Assembly (NCBI GenBank): GCA_020401865.1
Contig: JADCAS010000011.1
Location: 1 to 64,000 of the forward strand
Reading direction: 5' to 3'
DNA: 64,000 nucleotides
DNA from: Phenylobacterium sp.
Lineage (GTDB): Bacteria; Pseudomonadota; Alphaproteobacteria; Caulobacterales; Caulobacteraceae
Within the stretch, counting starts at the first letter, position 1. Each line of letters begins with the position of its first letter. Positions 52,583 through 58,939 of the stretch are shown in pieces. The notes under the pieces were generated by a model that did not search any database, was not told the DNA's origin, and was given only the letters and a program-made list of their open reading frames with translations. Position numbers and translations under genes: made by a program.

Positions 52583-52593
52583 CTGCGATGCAG
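52583..52593. promoter_or_regulatory. CTGC-N3-GCAG palindrome upstream of hbd
   Basis: CTGCGATGCAG at 52583-52593, flanked by G and C that extend the symmetry to 13 bases. It is an exact match to the CTGC-N3-GCAG form reported for PhaR sites. It lies 82 bases before the hbd start, in the expected promoter zone. Confidence 0.45.
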
Positions 52594-52674
52594 CAAAAAG
52601 CTTGGCGGCGCCGCAACAGGCCATTAGGGTGCCCCCCTTACGCGGCCGCAGAGCCGCCGCCTCGGGGTTTGCAC

Positions 52675-53553
52675 ATGTCTGAAATCAGGTCGGTCGGCGT
52701 CATCGGCGCCGGGCAGATGGGGTCGGGCATCGCCCACGTGGTGGCCCTGGGCGGTTACGACGTCCTCCTGCACGACGTCAGTCCCGACCGGATTGTGGCC
52801 AGCCGCGACCTGATCGGCCGCAACATGACCCGGCAGGTTTCCCGCGAGATCATCACCCCGCAGGAGATGGAGGCCGCCCTCGGCCGGATCCACGCCTCGC
52901 CCGAGCTGCAGGCTGTCGGGGCCGCCGACCTCGTCATCGAGGCCGCCACCGAGAGCGAGGAGGTCAAGAAATCGATCTTCCGCGCCCTTTCGCCCCATCT
53001 GGGCGAGCGGACCCTCCTGGCCTCCAACACCTCGTCCATCTCCATCACTCGCCTGGCGGCGGCCACCGACCGGCCCGAACGCTTCATCGGCCTTCACTTC
53101 ATGAACCCTGTGCCGCTGATGAAGCTGGTGGAGATCATCCGCGGCATCGCCACCGACGCCCCGACCTATGAGACCGCCGTCAATTTCACCCGCTCCCTCG
53201 GCAAGACCACCGCCAACGCCGAGGACTTCCCGGCCTTCATCGTCAACCGCGTCCTGGTGCCGATGATCAACGAGGCCATCTACACCCTCTACGAGGGCGT
53301 CGGCACGGTGGAGGCCATCGACACGGCCATGAAGCTGGGCGCCAACCACCCCATGGGTCCGCTCGAACTGGGGGACTTCATCGGCCTGGATACCGTCCTG
53401 TCGATCATGAACGTCCTCTATGAGGGCCTGGCGGACTCCAAGTACCGCCCCTGTCCCCTCCTGACCAAATACGTCGAGGCCGGCTGGCTCGGCCGCAAGG
53501 CCGGGCGCGGCTTCTACGATTACCGCGGCGAGGCGCCGGTCCCGACCCGCTGA
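52675..53553 (+). CDS. hbd: 3-hydroxybutyryl-CoA dehydrogenase
   Basis: A 292-residue 3-hydroxyacyl-CoA dehydrogenase of the short, single-function type. The NAD motif VIGAGQMGSGIAHVVALGGY, the catalytic His in FIGLHFMNPVPLMKLVEII, the ASNTSSISIT block and NRVLVPMINEAIYTLYEG are all present. It interconverts acetoacetyl-CoA and (S)-3-hydroxybutyryl-CoA. I chose the ATG at 52675; an upstream codon at 52588 would start inside the palindrome at 52583. It stands alone after the etfBA terminator. Confidence 0.93.
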   Translation: MSEIRSVGVIGAGQMGSGIAHVVALGGYDVLLHDVSPDRIVASRDLIGRNMTRQVSREIITPQEMEAALGRIHASPELQAVGAADLVIEAATESEEVKKSIFRALSPHLGERTLLASNTSSISITRLAAATDRPERFIGLHFMNPVPLMKLVEIIRGIATDAPTYETAVNFTRSLGKTTANAEDFPAFIVNRVLVPMINEAIYTLYEGVGTVEAIDTAMKLGANHPMGPLELGDFIGLDTVLSIMNVLYEGLADSKYRPCPLLTKYVEAGWLGRKAGRGFYDYRGEAPVPTR

Positions 53554-53681
53554 CCGGGAGCGTCCGGCCAGGACAACCTTGGCGCGATCCTGGCGAAGTC
53601 CCTGACAGGACGTGATTTTCCTGTTCGACACCCCGTCATGGTTAACGGATACTGCGGAGTGATTCGGGGACGGGCGGGAAC

Positions 53682-54941
53682 ATGCGACGCCTCATTCTGC
53701 CGCTGCTGACCGCAAGCTATTTCAGCCTGTCGCTGATCTTTGCGGTCCTGATCTGGCGCAACGGCGGCGGCTGGGGCGCCGGCGTGGCGGCGCTCGCCGG
53801 CGGCCTGGGCCTCTGCTTCACCTTCCACGGACTGATCTCCGGCGTCCTCGGCCAGGCCTCTCTGCGCAAGGAGATCGAGACCCTGCGTCACGCCCATCGC
53901 CTCCTGGTCGGCCAGATCGAGCAGATCGACGCCCGTGTCGCCGAGGTCCTGGAGACCGTCGCCCTCGACGCTCAGCGCCGCTCGGAAGAGCTCTCTACCG
54001 AGGTCCAGCTGCTGGAGGACCTGGTCACCCGCATGAGCGAGCGTCTCGACGAACGCCTGGCCGACGGCCCGGGCGGACGGCCCGGCGAAGGCGCCCGGCC
54101 CGGCTGGCGCGAGCGGCTCCAGACGGTGCGTGAGGCCCTCGTCAGCGGCCGGGTCGACCTCTACCTCCAGCCCGTCGTCAGCCTGCCCCAGCGGCGGACC
54201 CTCTTCTACGAAAGCTACACCCGCCTGCGCGACGAGACCGGCCGTGTGCTCATGCCGGCCGAGTTCCTGACCGTCGCCGAGCCCGAGGGTCTGGTGGGGG
54301 CGGTGGACAACCTGCTGCTCTTTCGCTGTGTCCAGATCGTCCGTCGCCTGGCCCAGACCGACAAGAAGGTCGGCATCTTCTGCAACATCTCGATCAGCTC
54401 CCTGTCCGACGAGGGCTTCTTCCCGCAGTTCCTCGAGCTGATGGCCGAGAACCGCGACCTCGCCGGATCGGTCATCTTCGAGATCGGTCAGTCCGCCTAT
54501 GACAACCGCACCTCCGCCGCCGCGCGCAACATGACGCGGCTGGCCGAGCTGGGCTTCCGTTTCAGCCTCGACAAGGTCCGCCGGCTGGACATGGACTTCC
54601 AGGAGCTGGCGCGCAGCGACATCCGGTTCCTCAAGATCGCCGCCCAGTCCCTGCAGGACGAGATCATCGAGAGCGGCGAGGGACCCGTCTTCCGCGCCCT
54701 GCCCGATCTGGCCGCCGAGGACTTCGCCACACTCGCCCGACGCTACGGCGTCGACATCATCGCCGAGAAGATCGAGAACGAACGCCAGACCGTCGAGGTC
54801 CTCGACCTCGACATCGGCTTCGGGCAGGGACACCTGTTCGGCGAGCCCCGCGCCATCCGCGGCGCCATCCTGGCCGAGACCGACCCGCCGGCCGACTACC
54901 TCCAGGCGCCCCTGCGCCGCCGGGCCGGCGAGCGGACCTGA
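53682..54941 (+). CDS. tipF: TipF-like degenerate EAL protein (flagellar pole factor)
   Basis: A 419-residue protein. Two N-terminal membrane helices (LTASYFSLSLIFAVLIW; GAGVAALAGGLGLCFTFHGL) are followed by a coiled coil (about 60-125, RKEIETLRHAHRLLVGQIEQ) and an EAL domain (about 150-400). The EAL domain is degenerate: YESYTRL replaces the catalytic ExLxR motif, and LDKVRRLDMDF replaces the DDFG region. The order matches Caulobacter TipF, which binds cyclic di-GMP without cleaving it and places the flagellum at the pole. I infer the same role. Start ATG at 53682. Confidence 0.78.
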   Translation: MRRLILPLLTASYFSLSLIFAVLIWRNGGGWGAGVAALAGGLGLCFTFHGLISGVLGQASLRKEIETLRHAHRLLVGQIEQIDARVAEVLETVALDAQRRSEELSTEVQLLEDLVTRMSERLDERLADGPGGRPGEGARPGWRERLQTVREALVSGRVDLYLQPVVSLPQRRTLFYESYTRLRDETGRVLMPAEFLTVAEPEGLVGAVDNLLLFRCVQIVRRLAQTDKKVGIFCNISISSLSDEGFFPQFLELMAENRDLAGSVIFEIGQSAYDNRTSAAARNMTRLAELGFRFSLDKVRRLDMDFQELARSDIRFLKIAAQSLQDEIIESGEGPVFRALPDLAAEDFATLARRYGVDIIAEKIENERQTVEVLDLDIGFGQGHLFGEPRAIRGAILAETDPPADYLQAPLRRRAGERT

Positions 54942-55004
54942 GAAGCGCCCTTGCGGGCCTGTCGGCGGTTGACCGCCGCAGCCGGGGCCGCTACCGCCCC
55001 CGTC

Positions 55005-55901
55005 ATGAGCCTTCCCGAGCCGATCCAGGGCCTGGACGAGATCGCCGACCGCTACGACGTGGTCCTGTCGGACGTCTGGGGCGTCATCCACAACGGCCGG
55101 GAGAGCTTCGCCCCCGCCTGCCAGGCCCTGGCCGCCTTCGCCGATCAGCGGGGGCCGGTCATCCTGATCTCGAACGCGCCGCGCCCCGCCGCCGACGTGG
55201 TCCCCCAGCTGGACGCCCTGGGCGTGTCCCGCGCGGCCTGGAGCGCGATGATCACGTCGGGCGACGCCACCCGCACCCTCCTGGCCGAGCGGGCGCCGGG
55301 TCCGGTCTGGGCCATCGGGCCGGACCGGGATGCACCCCTCTATGCCGGCCTCGGCCTGGCGCTGGCGGGGCCGGAGGACGCCGCCCTGATCTGCGTGACC
55401 GGTCCCTACGACGACGAGACCGAGACCGCCGAAGACTACCGGGAACGCTTCCAGGCCATCCTGCCGCGGCGCCTGCCCCTGCTCTGCGCCAATCCTGACA
55501 TCGTGGTGCAGAGGGGCGACCGGCTGATCCCCTGCGCCGGCGCCCTGGCCCGGCTCTACGCCGACCTGGGCGGAGAGGTGCGCATGGCCGGCAAGCCCCA
55601 CGCCCCCATCTACGACCTCTGCATCGCCGAGGCGGAGGCCAGGCTCGGGCGCCCCGTGGACCGCCGCCGCATCCTCTGCATCGGCGACGGAATCCCCACC
55701 GATATTCTGGGCGCCAACGCCCAGGACCTGGATGTCCTGTTCGTGGCCGGCGGCATCCATGGCGCCGAGCTCCTGGGTCCCGGCGGCCTCGACATGGCCG
55801 CCGCCCGCGACCTCCTGGCCCAGGCCGGCGCCGGCGCCCGCTGGGCCAGCGCGGGGCTGAACTGGACAGCGCCCCTTCGCGCCGACGGCGGCGCCCGCTA
55901 G
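55005..55901 (+). CDS. HAD-IIA (NagD-like) hydrolase, TIGR01459 type
   Basis: A 298-residue HAD hydrolase of subclass IIA. Nucleophile region VVLSDVWGVIHNGRESF, motif II ILISNAPRPAADV, motif III Lys in AGKPHAPIYDLC and motif IV CIGDGIPTDILGA are intact. The cap is the large C2 type. The substrate is unknown. Close relatives commonly stand before ribF in alphaproteobacteria, as here. The ATG at 55005 is the start, preceded by no strong ribosome site. Confidence 0.88.
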   Translation: MSLPEPIQGLDEIADRYDVVLSDVWGVIHNGRESFAPACQALAAFADQRGPVILISNAPRPAADVVPQLDALGVSRAAWSAMITSGDATRTLLAERAPGPVWAIGPDRDAPLYAGLGLALAGPEDAALICVTGPYDDETETAEDYRERFQAILPRRLPLLCANPDIVVQRGDRLIPCAGALARLYADLGGEVRMAGKPHAPIYDLCIAEAEARLGRPVDRRRILCIGDGIPTDILGANAQDLDVLFVAGGIHGAELLGPGGLDMAAARDLLAQAGAGARWASAGLNWTAPLRADGGAR

Positions 55902-55926
55902 TCTACCCGAGCCTGGAGGGAACCGC

Positions 55927-56355
55927 ATGCAGGGACGCTTTTTCGAGGACCTTGCCGTCGGCGACAGCGCCGGCATGACCCGCATCGTCACCGCCGCGGT
56001 GATCGAGGCCTTCGCCGAGGTCTCCACGGACTCCAACCCCGTCCACCTGGACGCGGCCTACGCCGAGGGCACGATCTTCAAGGGCCGCATCGCCCACGGC
56101 ATGCTGTCCGGCGCCTACATCTCGGCCGTCATCGGCATGCAGCTGCCCGGGCCCGGGACCATCTACCTGTCCCAGTCCCTGCGCTTCCGCCGGCCGGTGC
56201 GCCTGGGCGACGCCGTAGACGTGCGGGTCACGGTGGAGGCCCTGGACCCCCGCCGGGGCGAGGTGACCCTCTCCACCGTCTGCGAGGTGGACGGCAAGCG
56301 GGTCGTCGAGGGCGAGGCCGTGGTCCTGGCGCCCCGTCGCGAGGCCGCGGGCTGA
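55927..56355 (+). CDS. MaoC-like (R)-specific enoyl-CoA hydratase
   Basis: A 142-residue single hotdog protein. FAEVSTDSNPVHLDAAYAEG contains the hydratase-2 motif with catalytic Asp and His, and RIAHGMLSGAYISAVIG forms the hot-dog helix. It resembles PhaJ, which hydrates crotonyl-CoA to (R)-3-hydroxybutyryl-CoA, or small mesaconyl-type hydratases. It ends 2 bases before ribF, so they are likely translationally linked. GGAGGG precedes its ATG. Confidence 0.88.
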   Translation: MQGRFFEDLAVGDSAGMTRIVTAAVIEAFAEVSTDSNPVHLDAAYAEGTIFKGRIAHGMLSGAYISAVIGMQLPGPGTIYLSQSLRFRRPVRLGDAVDVRVTVEALDPRRGEVTLSTVCEVDGKRVVEGEAVVLAPRREAAG

Positions 56356-56357
56356 CC

Positions 56358-57296
56358 ATGCGCATCATCCGGGGTTGGCAGGGACTGTCGCAGGAGGACC
56401 AGGGCGCGAGCATCGCCCTCGGCAACTTCGACGGCGTCCACCGCGGTCACCAGGCGGTGATCGGCCTGGCTGCCGCCGCTGCACGGGACCTCAGCGCGCC
56501 CCTCGGCGTGGTCAGCTTCGACCCGCACCCGCGCCGGATCTTTCAGCCGGACGCGCCCACCTTCCGCCTGATGAAGCCCGACCAGCTGGCCCGGGCCCTC
56601 GACGCCCTGGGGGTGGACCGGCTCTTTCTCCTGCCCTTCGACGAGGTCATGCGCGAGCTCTCCGACCAGGCCTTCGCCGAGCAGGTCCTGCACGAGGGGC
56701 TGGGCGTCCGCCACGTGGCCGTCGGCTTCGACATCTCCTTCGGCAAGGGGCGCTCCGGCAGCCCGGCGACCATGCAGGCCTATGGCGGCGCCCTGGGGTT
56801 CGGCGTCTCGGTGGCGGAAGCCATCGGCGACGGCGACAGCGAGGGCAAGTTCTCCTCTACCGACGTGCGCAATGCCCTGCGCGAGGGCCGCCCCGACCTG
56901 GCCGCCGCCATCCTCGGCCGGCCCTTCGCCATCGAGGGCGAGGTCCGCCAGGGCCGTCAGCTGGGCCGCACCCTCGGCTACCCCACCGCCAATGTCGAGC
57001 TGGACGACTATGTCGCCCCCCGCTTCGGCGTCTACGCCACCCGCACCCGCCTGGCCGACGGCCGCACCCTGGCCGGCGTGGCCAACATCGGCGTCAACCC
57101 CACCGTTGCCGGCGAAATCGCCCCGCGCCTGGAGGTCTGGCTCTTCGACTTCGACGAGGACCTCTACGGCCAGGTGATCGAGACCGACCTCATCGCCTTC
57201 CTCCGCCCCGAGGCCAAGTTCGCCTCCCTGGAGGAGATGACCGCCCAGATCGACGACGACGCCTCCATGGCGCGGATGATCCTGTCGGCGGGGTAG
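56358..57296 (+). CDS. ribF: Bifunctional riboflavin kinase/FAD synthetase
   Basis: A 312-residue enzyme that makes FMN and FAD. The N-terminal adenylyltransferase domain has ALGNFDGVHRGHQAVIGLAA and the ISFGKGRSG and SSTDVRNALREG blocks; the C-terminal kinase has GRTLGYPTANVEL and NIGVNPTV. The last 35 codons (57190-57295) occur again, nearly unchanged, at 57979-58084 beyond a toxin-antitoxin module, so the present C-terminus may be a replacement copy. FAD from this enzyme supports the acyl-CoA dehydrogenases and ETF. Confidence 0.95.
   Translation: MRIIRGWQGLSQEDQGASIALGNFDGVHRGHQAVIGLAAAAARDLSAPLGVVSFDPHPRRIFQPDAPTFRLMKPDQLARALDALGVDRLFLLPFDEVMRELSDQAFAEQVLHEGLGVRHVAVGFDISFGKGRSGSPATMQAYGGALGFGVSVAEAIGDGDSEGKFSSTDVRNALREGRPDLAAAILGRPFAIEGEVRQGRQLGRTLGYPTANVELDDYVAPRFGVYATRTRLADGRTLAGVANIGVNPTVAGEIAPRLEVWLFDFDEDLYGQVIETDLIAFLRPEAKFASLEEMTAQIDDDASMARMILSAG
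57190..57295 (+). repeat. Direct repeat, copy A (3' end of ribF)
   Basis: The last 106 bases of ribF. It repeats at 57979-58084, exactly 789 bases on, with four mismatches, all in the first 28 bases; the remaining 77 or so bases are identical. Similarity trails off just past the stop codon (TAGGCGGCG against TGAGGGCGGCG). Confidence 0.97.
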
Positions 57297-57309
57297 GCGG
57301 CGCCAGGTC

Positions 57310-57621
57310 TCAGACCAGCTGGATTTCCACCCGCTTGCCGCAGGCCTTGGCATACCGGCGGATCGTCTCGAATGTGGGCGAGTGCTTGGGATCGCGCAGT
57401 GAGCTCTCCAGGCGCGAAACGGCGCTCTTGGAGGTCCCCATCCGGATCGCAATCTCCTCCTGGGTCAGGCCCGCCTGTTTGCGCGCCTCAAGCAGGGACC
57501 GCAGCGCCGCATACTCATCGGCGCCGGCGTCCCAGGCTTCCCTGAACCCGGGCCGCTGCATCGCCCTTTCCAGGGCCGCCTTTCCGTCGTGACGGACAGG
57601 CTTGAAACCGGAATCGCTCAT
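57310..57621 (-). CDS. HigA-like antitoxin with XRE helix-turn-helix
   Basis: A 103-residue protein. The C-terminal half is an XRE-type helix-turn-helix: KQAGLTQEEIAIRMGTSKSA then VSRLESSLRDPKHSPTFETI. It should neutralise the toxin encoded just before it and repress the operon through the palindrome at 57944-57967. The ATG at 57619-57621 overlaps the toxin stop (ATGA). The toxin-first order is that of HigBA systems. The gene ends 13 bases from the ribF stop and is convergent with it. Confidence 0.85.
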   Translation of the reverse strand: MSDSGFKPVRHDGKAALERAMQRPGFREAWDAGADEYAALRSLLEARKQAGLTQEEIAIRMGTSKSAVSRLESSLRDPKHSPTFETIRRYAKACGKRVEIQLV

Positions 57622-57938
57622 GACTGCACCTCCTTCATCCGCCTGCGAGCCAGCTTGAGGTCCCTGTCGGGCGTCGCCTGGCTCTTCTTCACAATGCTGT
57701 GCAGGATCACCAGCTCGCGACCGACCTGCGTGCAATAGAACGCCCGGCCGATCCCTTCAGGCCCCTTGCACCTCAGCTCGAACAATCCCCCGCTCATCGC
57801 CCGCGAGTGGGGCATCCGGAGATCGAGGCCCTCCGCCTCCAGCCATTCCACCAGGCGGAGGAAGTCAGCATAGATGCCGACAGGCCATTCCTCGATCTCC
57901 CGCCTCACGCGGTCGTTGTAGTAGAGAACCGTCCACAC
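57618..57938 (-). CDS. HigB/RelE-like toxin (Gp49 family)
   Basis: A 106-residue protein of the phage Gp49-like/HigB group: MWTVLYYNDRVRREIEEWPV, LRMPHSRAMSGGLFELRCKG and FYCTQVGRELVILHSIVKKS, then a basic tail (RDLKLARRRMKEV). Relatives are ribosome-dependent mRNA endonucleases. It is the first gene of the module, overlaps the antitoxin gene by 4 bases, and starts right after a palindromic operator. The whole module is bounded by the two copies of the ribF end. Confidence 0.87.
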   Translation of the reverse strand: MWTVLYYNDRVRREIEEWPVGIYADFLRLVEWLEAEGLDLRMPHSRAMSGGLFELRCKGPEGIGRAFYCTQVGRELVILHSIVKKSQATPDRDLKLARRRMKEVQS

Positions 57939-57943
57939 GGCGG

Positions 57944-57967
57944 AAAGTTATCATTATTGAGAACTTT
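57944..57967. promoter_or_regulatory. Palindromic operator of the HigBA-like module
   Basis: AAAGTTATCA (57944-57953), TTAT, TGAGAACTTT (57958-57967): the arms match at 9 of 10 positions. The site begins 6 bases upstream of the toxin start on the minus strand and is the only AT-rich island nearby, as expected for the promoter-operator bound by the antitoxin. Confidence 0.7.
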
Positions 57968-57978
57968 TGTCGACCAGC

Positions 57979-58084
57979 CTCATCGCCTTTCTGCGCCCGG
58001 AGGCCAGGTTCGCCTCCCTGGAGGAGATGACCGCCCAGATCGACGACGACGCCTCCATGGCGCGGATGATCCTGTCGGCGGGGT
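57979..58084 (+). repeat. Direct repeat, copy B (displaced ribF 3' end)
   Basis: This segment would encode LIAFLRPEARFASLEEMTAQ and the rest of the RibF C-terminus up to a TGA, but has no start and no preceding ribF sequence. It differs from copy A by four bases, one of which changes Lys to Arg. It is a non-functional tail left after insertion or duplication of the toxin-antitoxin segment. Confidence 0.95.
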
Positions 58085-58150
58085 GAGGGCGGCGGATCGG
58101 CAGGAACCCCGCCGTTGCATGTCAGGTCGCGATGACGTCAGAACGTGCGT

Positions 58151-58381
58151 ATGAACTTGACCGTCAAACTCACCAGGGTGGGAAACTCCACCGGCGCCAT
58201 CTTCCCCAAGGAACTCCTCGCCCGCCTGCGTGTCGGGCCGGGCGATACGCTTTACGTGAGTGAAGCGCCGGAAGGAGGCGTCCGCCTGAGCCCCAGCAAT
58301 CCCGATTTCGAGTCCAAGATGGCCGCCGCCGAGGCGATCATGCGCGAGGATCGCGACATCCTCCGCATCCTGGCGAAGTGA
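58151..58381 (+). CDS. AbrB/MazE-type antitoxin
   Basis: A 76-residue swapped-hairpin AbrB protein: LTVKLTRVGNSTGAIFPKEL then LARLRVGPGDTLYVSE, followed by a C-terminal tail (MAAAEAIMREDRDILRILAK) that should fold over the toxin. The ATG at 58151 is preferred over a GTG at 58145. The stop overlaps the next start (GTGA, 58378-58381). A perfect TGACGTCA at 58133-58140 upstream may be its operator. Confidence 0.87.
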   Translation: MNLTVKLTRVGNSTGAIFPKELLARLRVGPGDTLYVSEAPEGGVRLSPSNPDFESKMAAAEAIMREDRDILRILAK

Positions 58382-58812
58382 CGGACAGGGGGCCGGACGA
58401 GCCCGTCTGGCTGGAGGCCGAAGTCGTACTCGCCATCCAAGACCGACAGCTTGCGGAGCATGACGGGCTTCAGGGCCTGCGCGACTCCAGCGCCCTGGCG
58501 GCGGCCCTCGAACGCCCGCGGCACAAGTGGGCTTTCGGAGAGACCGACGTCGCCAGCCTTGCAGCAGCCTACGCCTGGGGCCTCGCGAGGAGCCACCCCT
58601 TCGCAGACGGGAACAAGCGAACCGCCTGGGTGCTGGCCCGTCTCTTCCTCGTCCTGAATGGCTGCCGGCTGGCCTTCGGGGCATCGGAGGCGATCCAGGT
58701 TGTCCTGGCCCTGGCGAGCGGAAAGCTGGAGGAAGACGCCCTCGCGGTCTGGATCCGGGAGCGCCTCGATCCCCCCTCCCCTGCTGACAGCCGCCCCGCC
58801 GGTCTGCTATAG
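58378..58812 (+). CDS. doc: Doc/Fic-type toxin (death-on-curing family)
   Basis: A 144-residue Fic-fold protein. The catalytic motif is HPFADGNKRTAW, the Doc form of HxFx(D/A)GNKR, and the N-terminal VWLEAEVVLAIQDRQLAEHD is Doc-specific. Doc phosphorylates elongation factor EF-Tu and stops translation. It is coupled by a 4-base overlap to the AbrB-type antitoxin gene. About 20 residues after the fold (PPSPADSRPAGLL) look unstructured. It ends 127 bases before ileS. Confidence 0.88.
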   Translation: MTDRGPDEPVWLEAEVVLAIQDRQLAEHDGLQGLRDSSALAAALERPRHKWAFGETDVASLAAAYAWGLARSHPFADGNKRTAWVLARLFLVLNGCRLAFGASEAIQVVLALASGKLEEDALAVWIRERLDPPSPADSRPAGLL

Positions 58813-58939
58813 GCCCTCTCCATGACCTTGGTCCGGACTTCAGCGCGAATTACCCGCCCGGCGTGACGCCGCCGGACGACCTCCAGCGCGCGCCGGGAAT
58901 TCCCCACCCCCCCTGATCCGGTCCAACCTGGAAGGTCCC

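Noticed and set aside
56340..56360. FMN riboswitch controlling ribF.
   Set aside because: ribF starts 2 bases after the MaoC gene, leaving no room, and no RFN element is seen upstream of that gene either.
58813..58939. T-box or other riboswitch in the ileS leader.
   Set aside because: No T-box sequence or specifier-loop structure is visible, and the leader is short.
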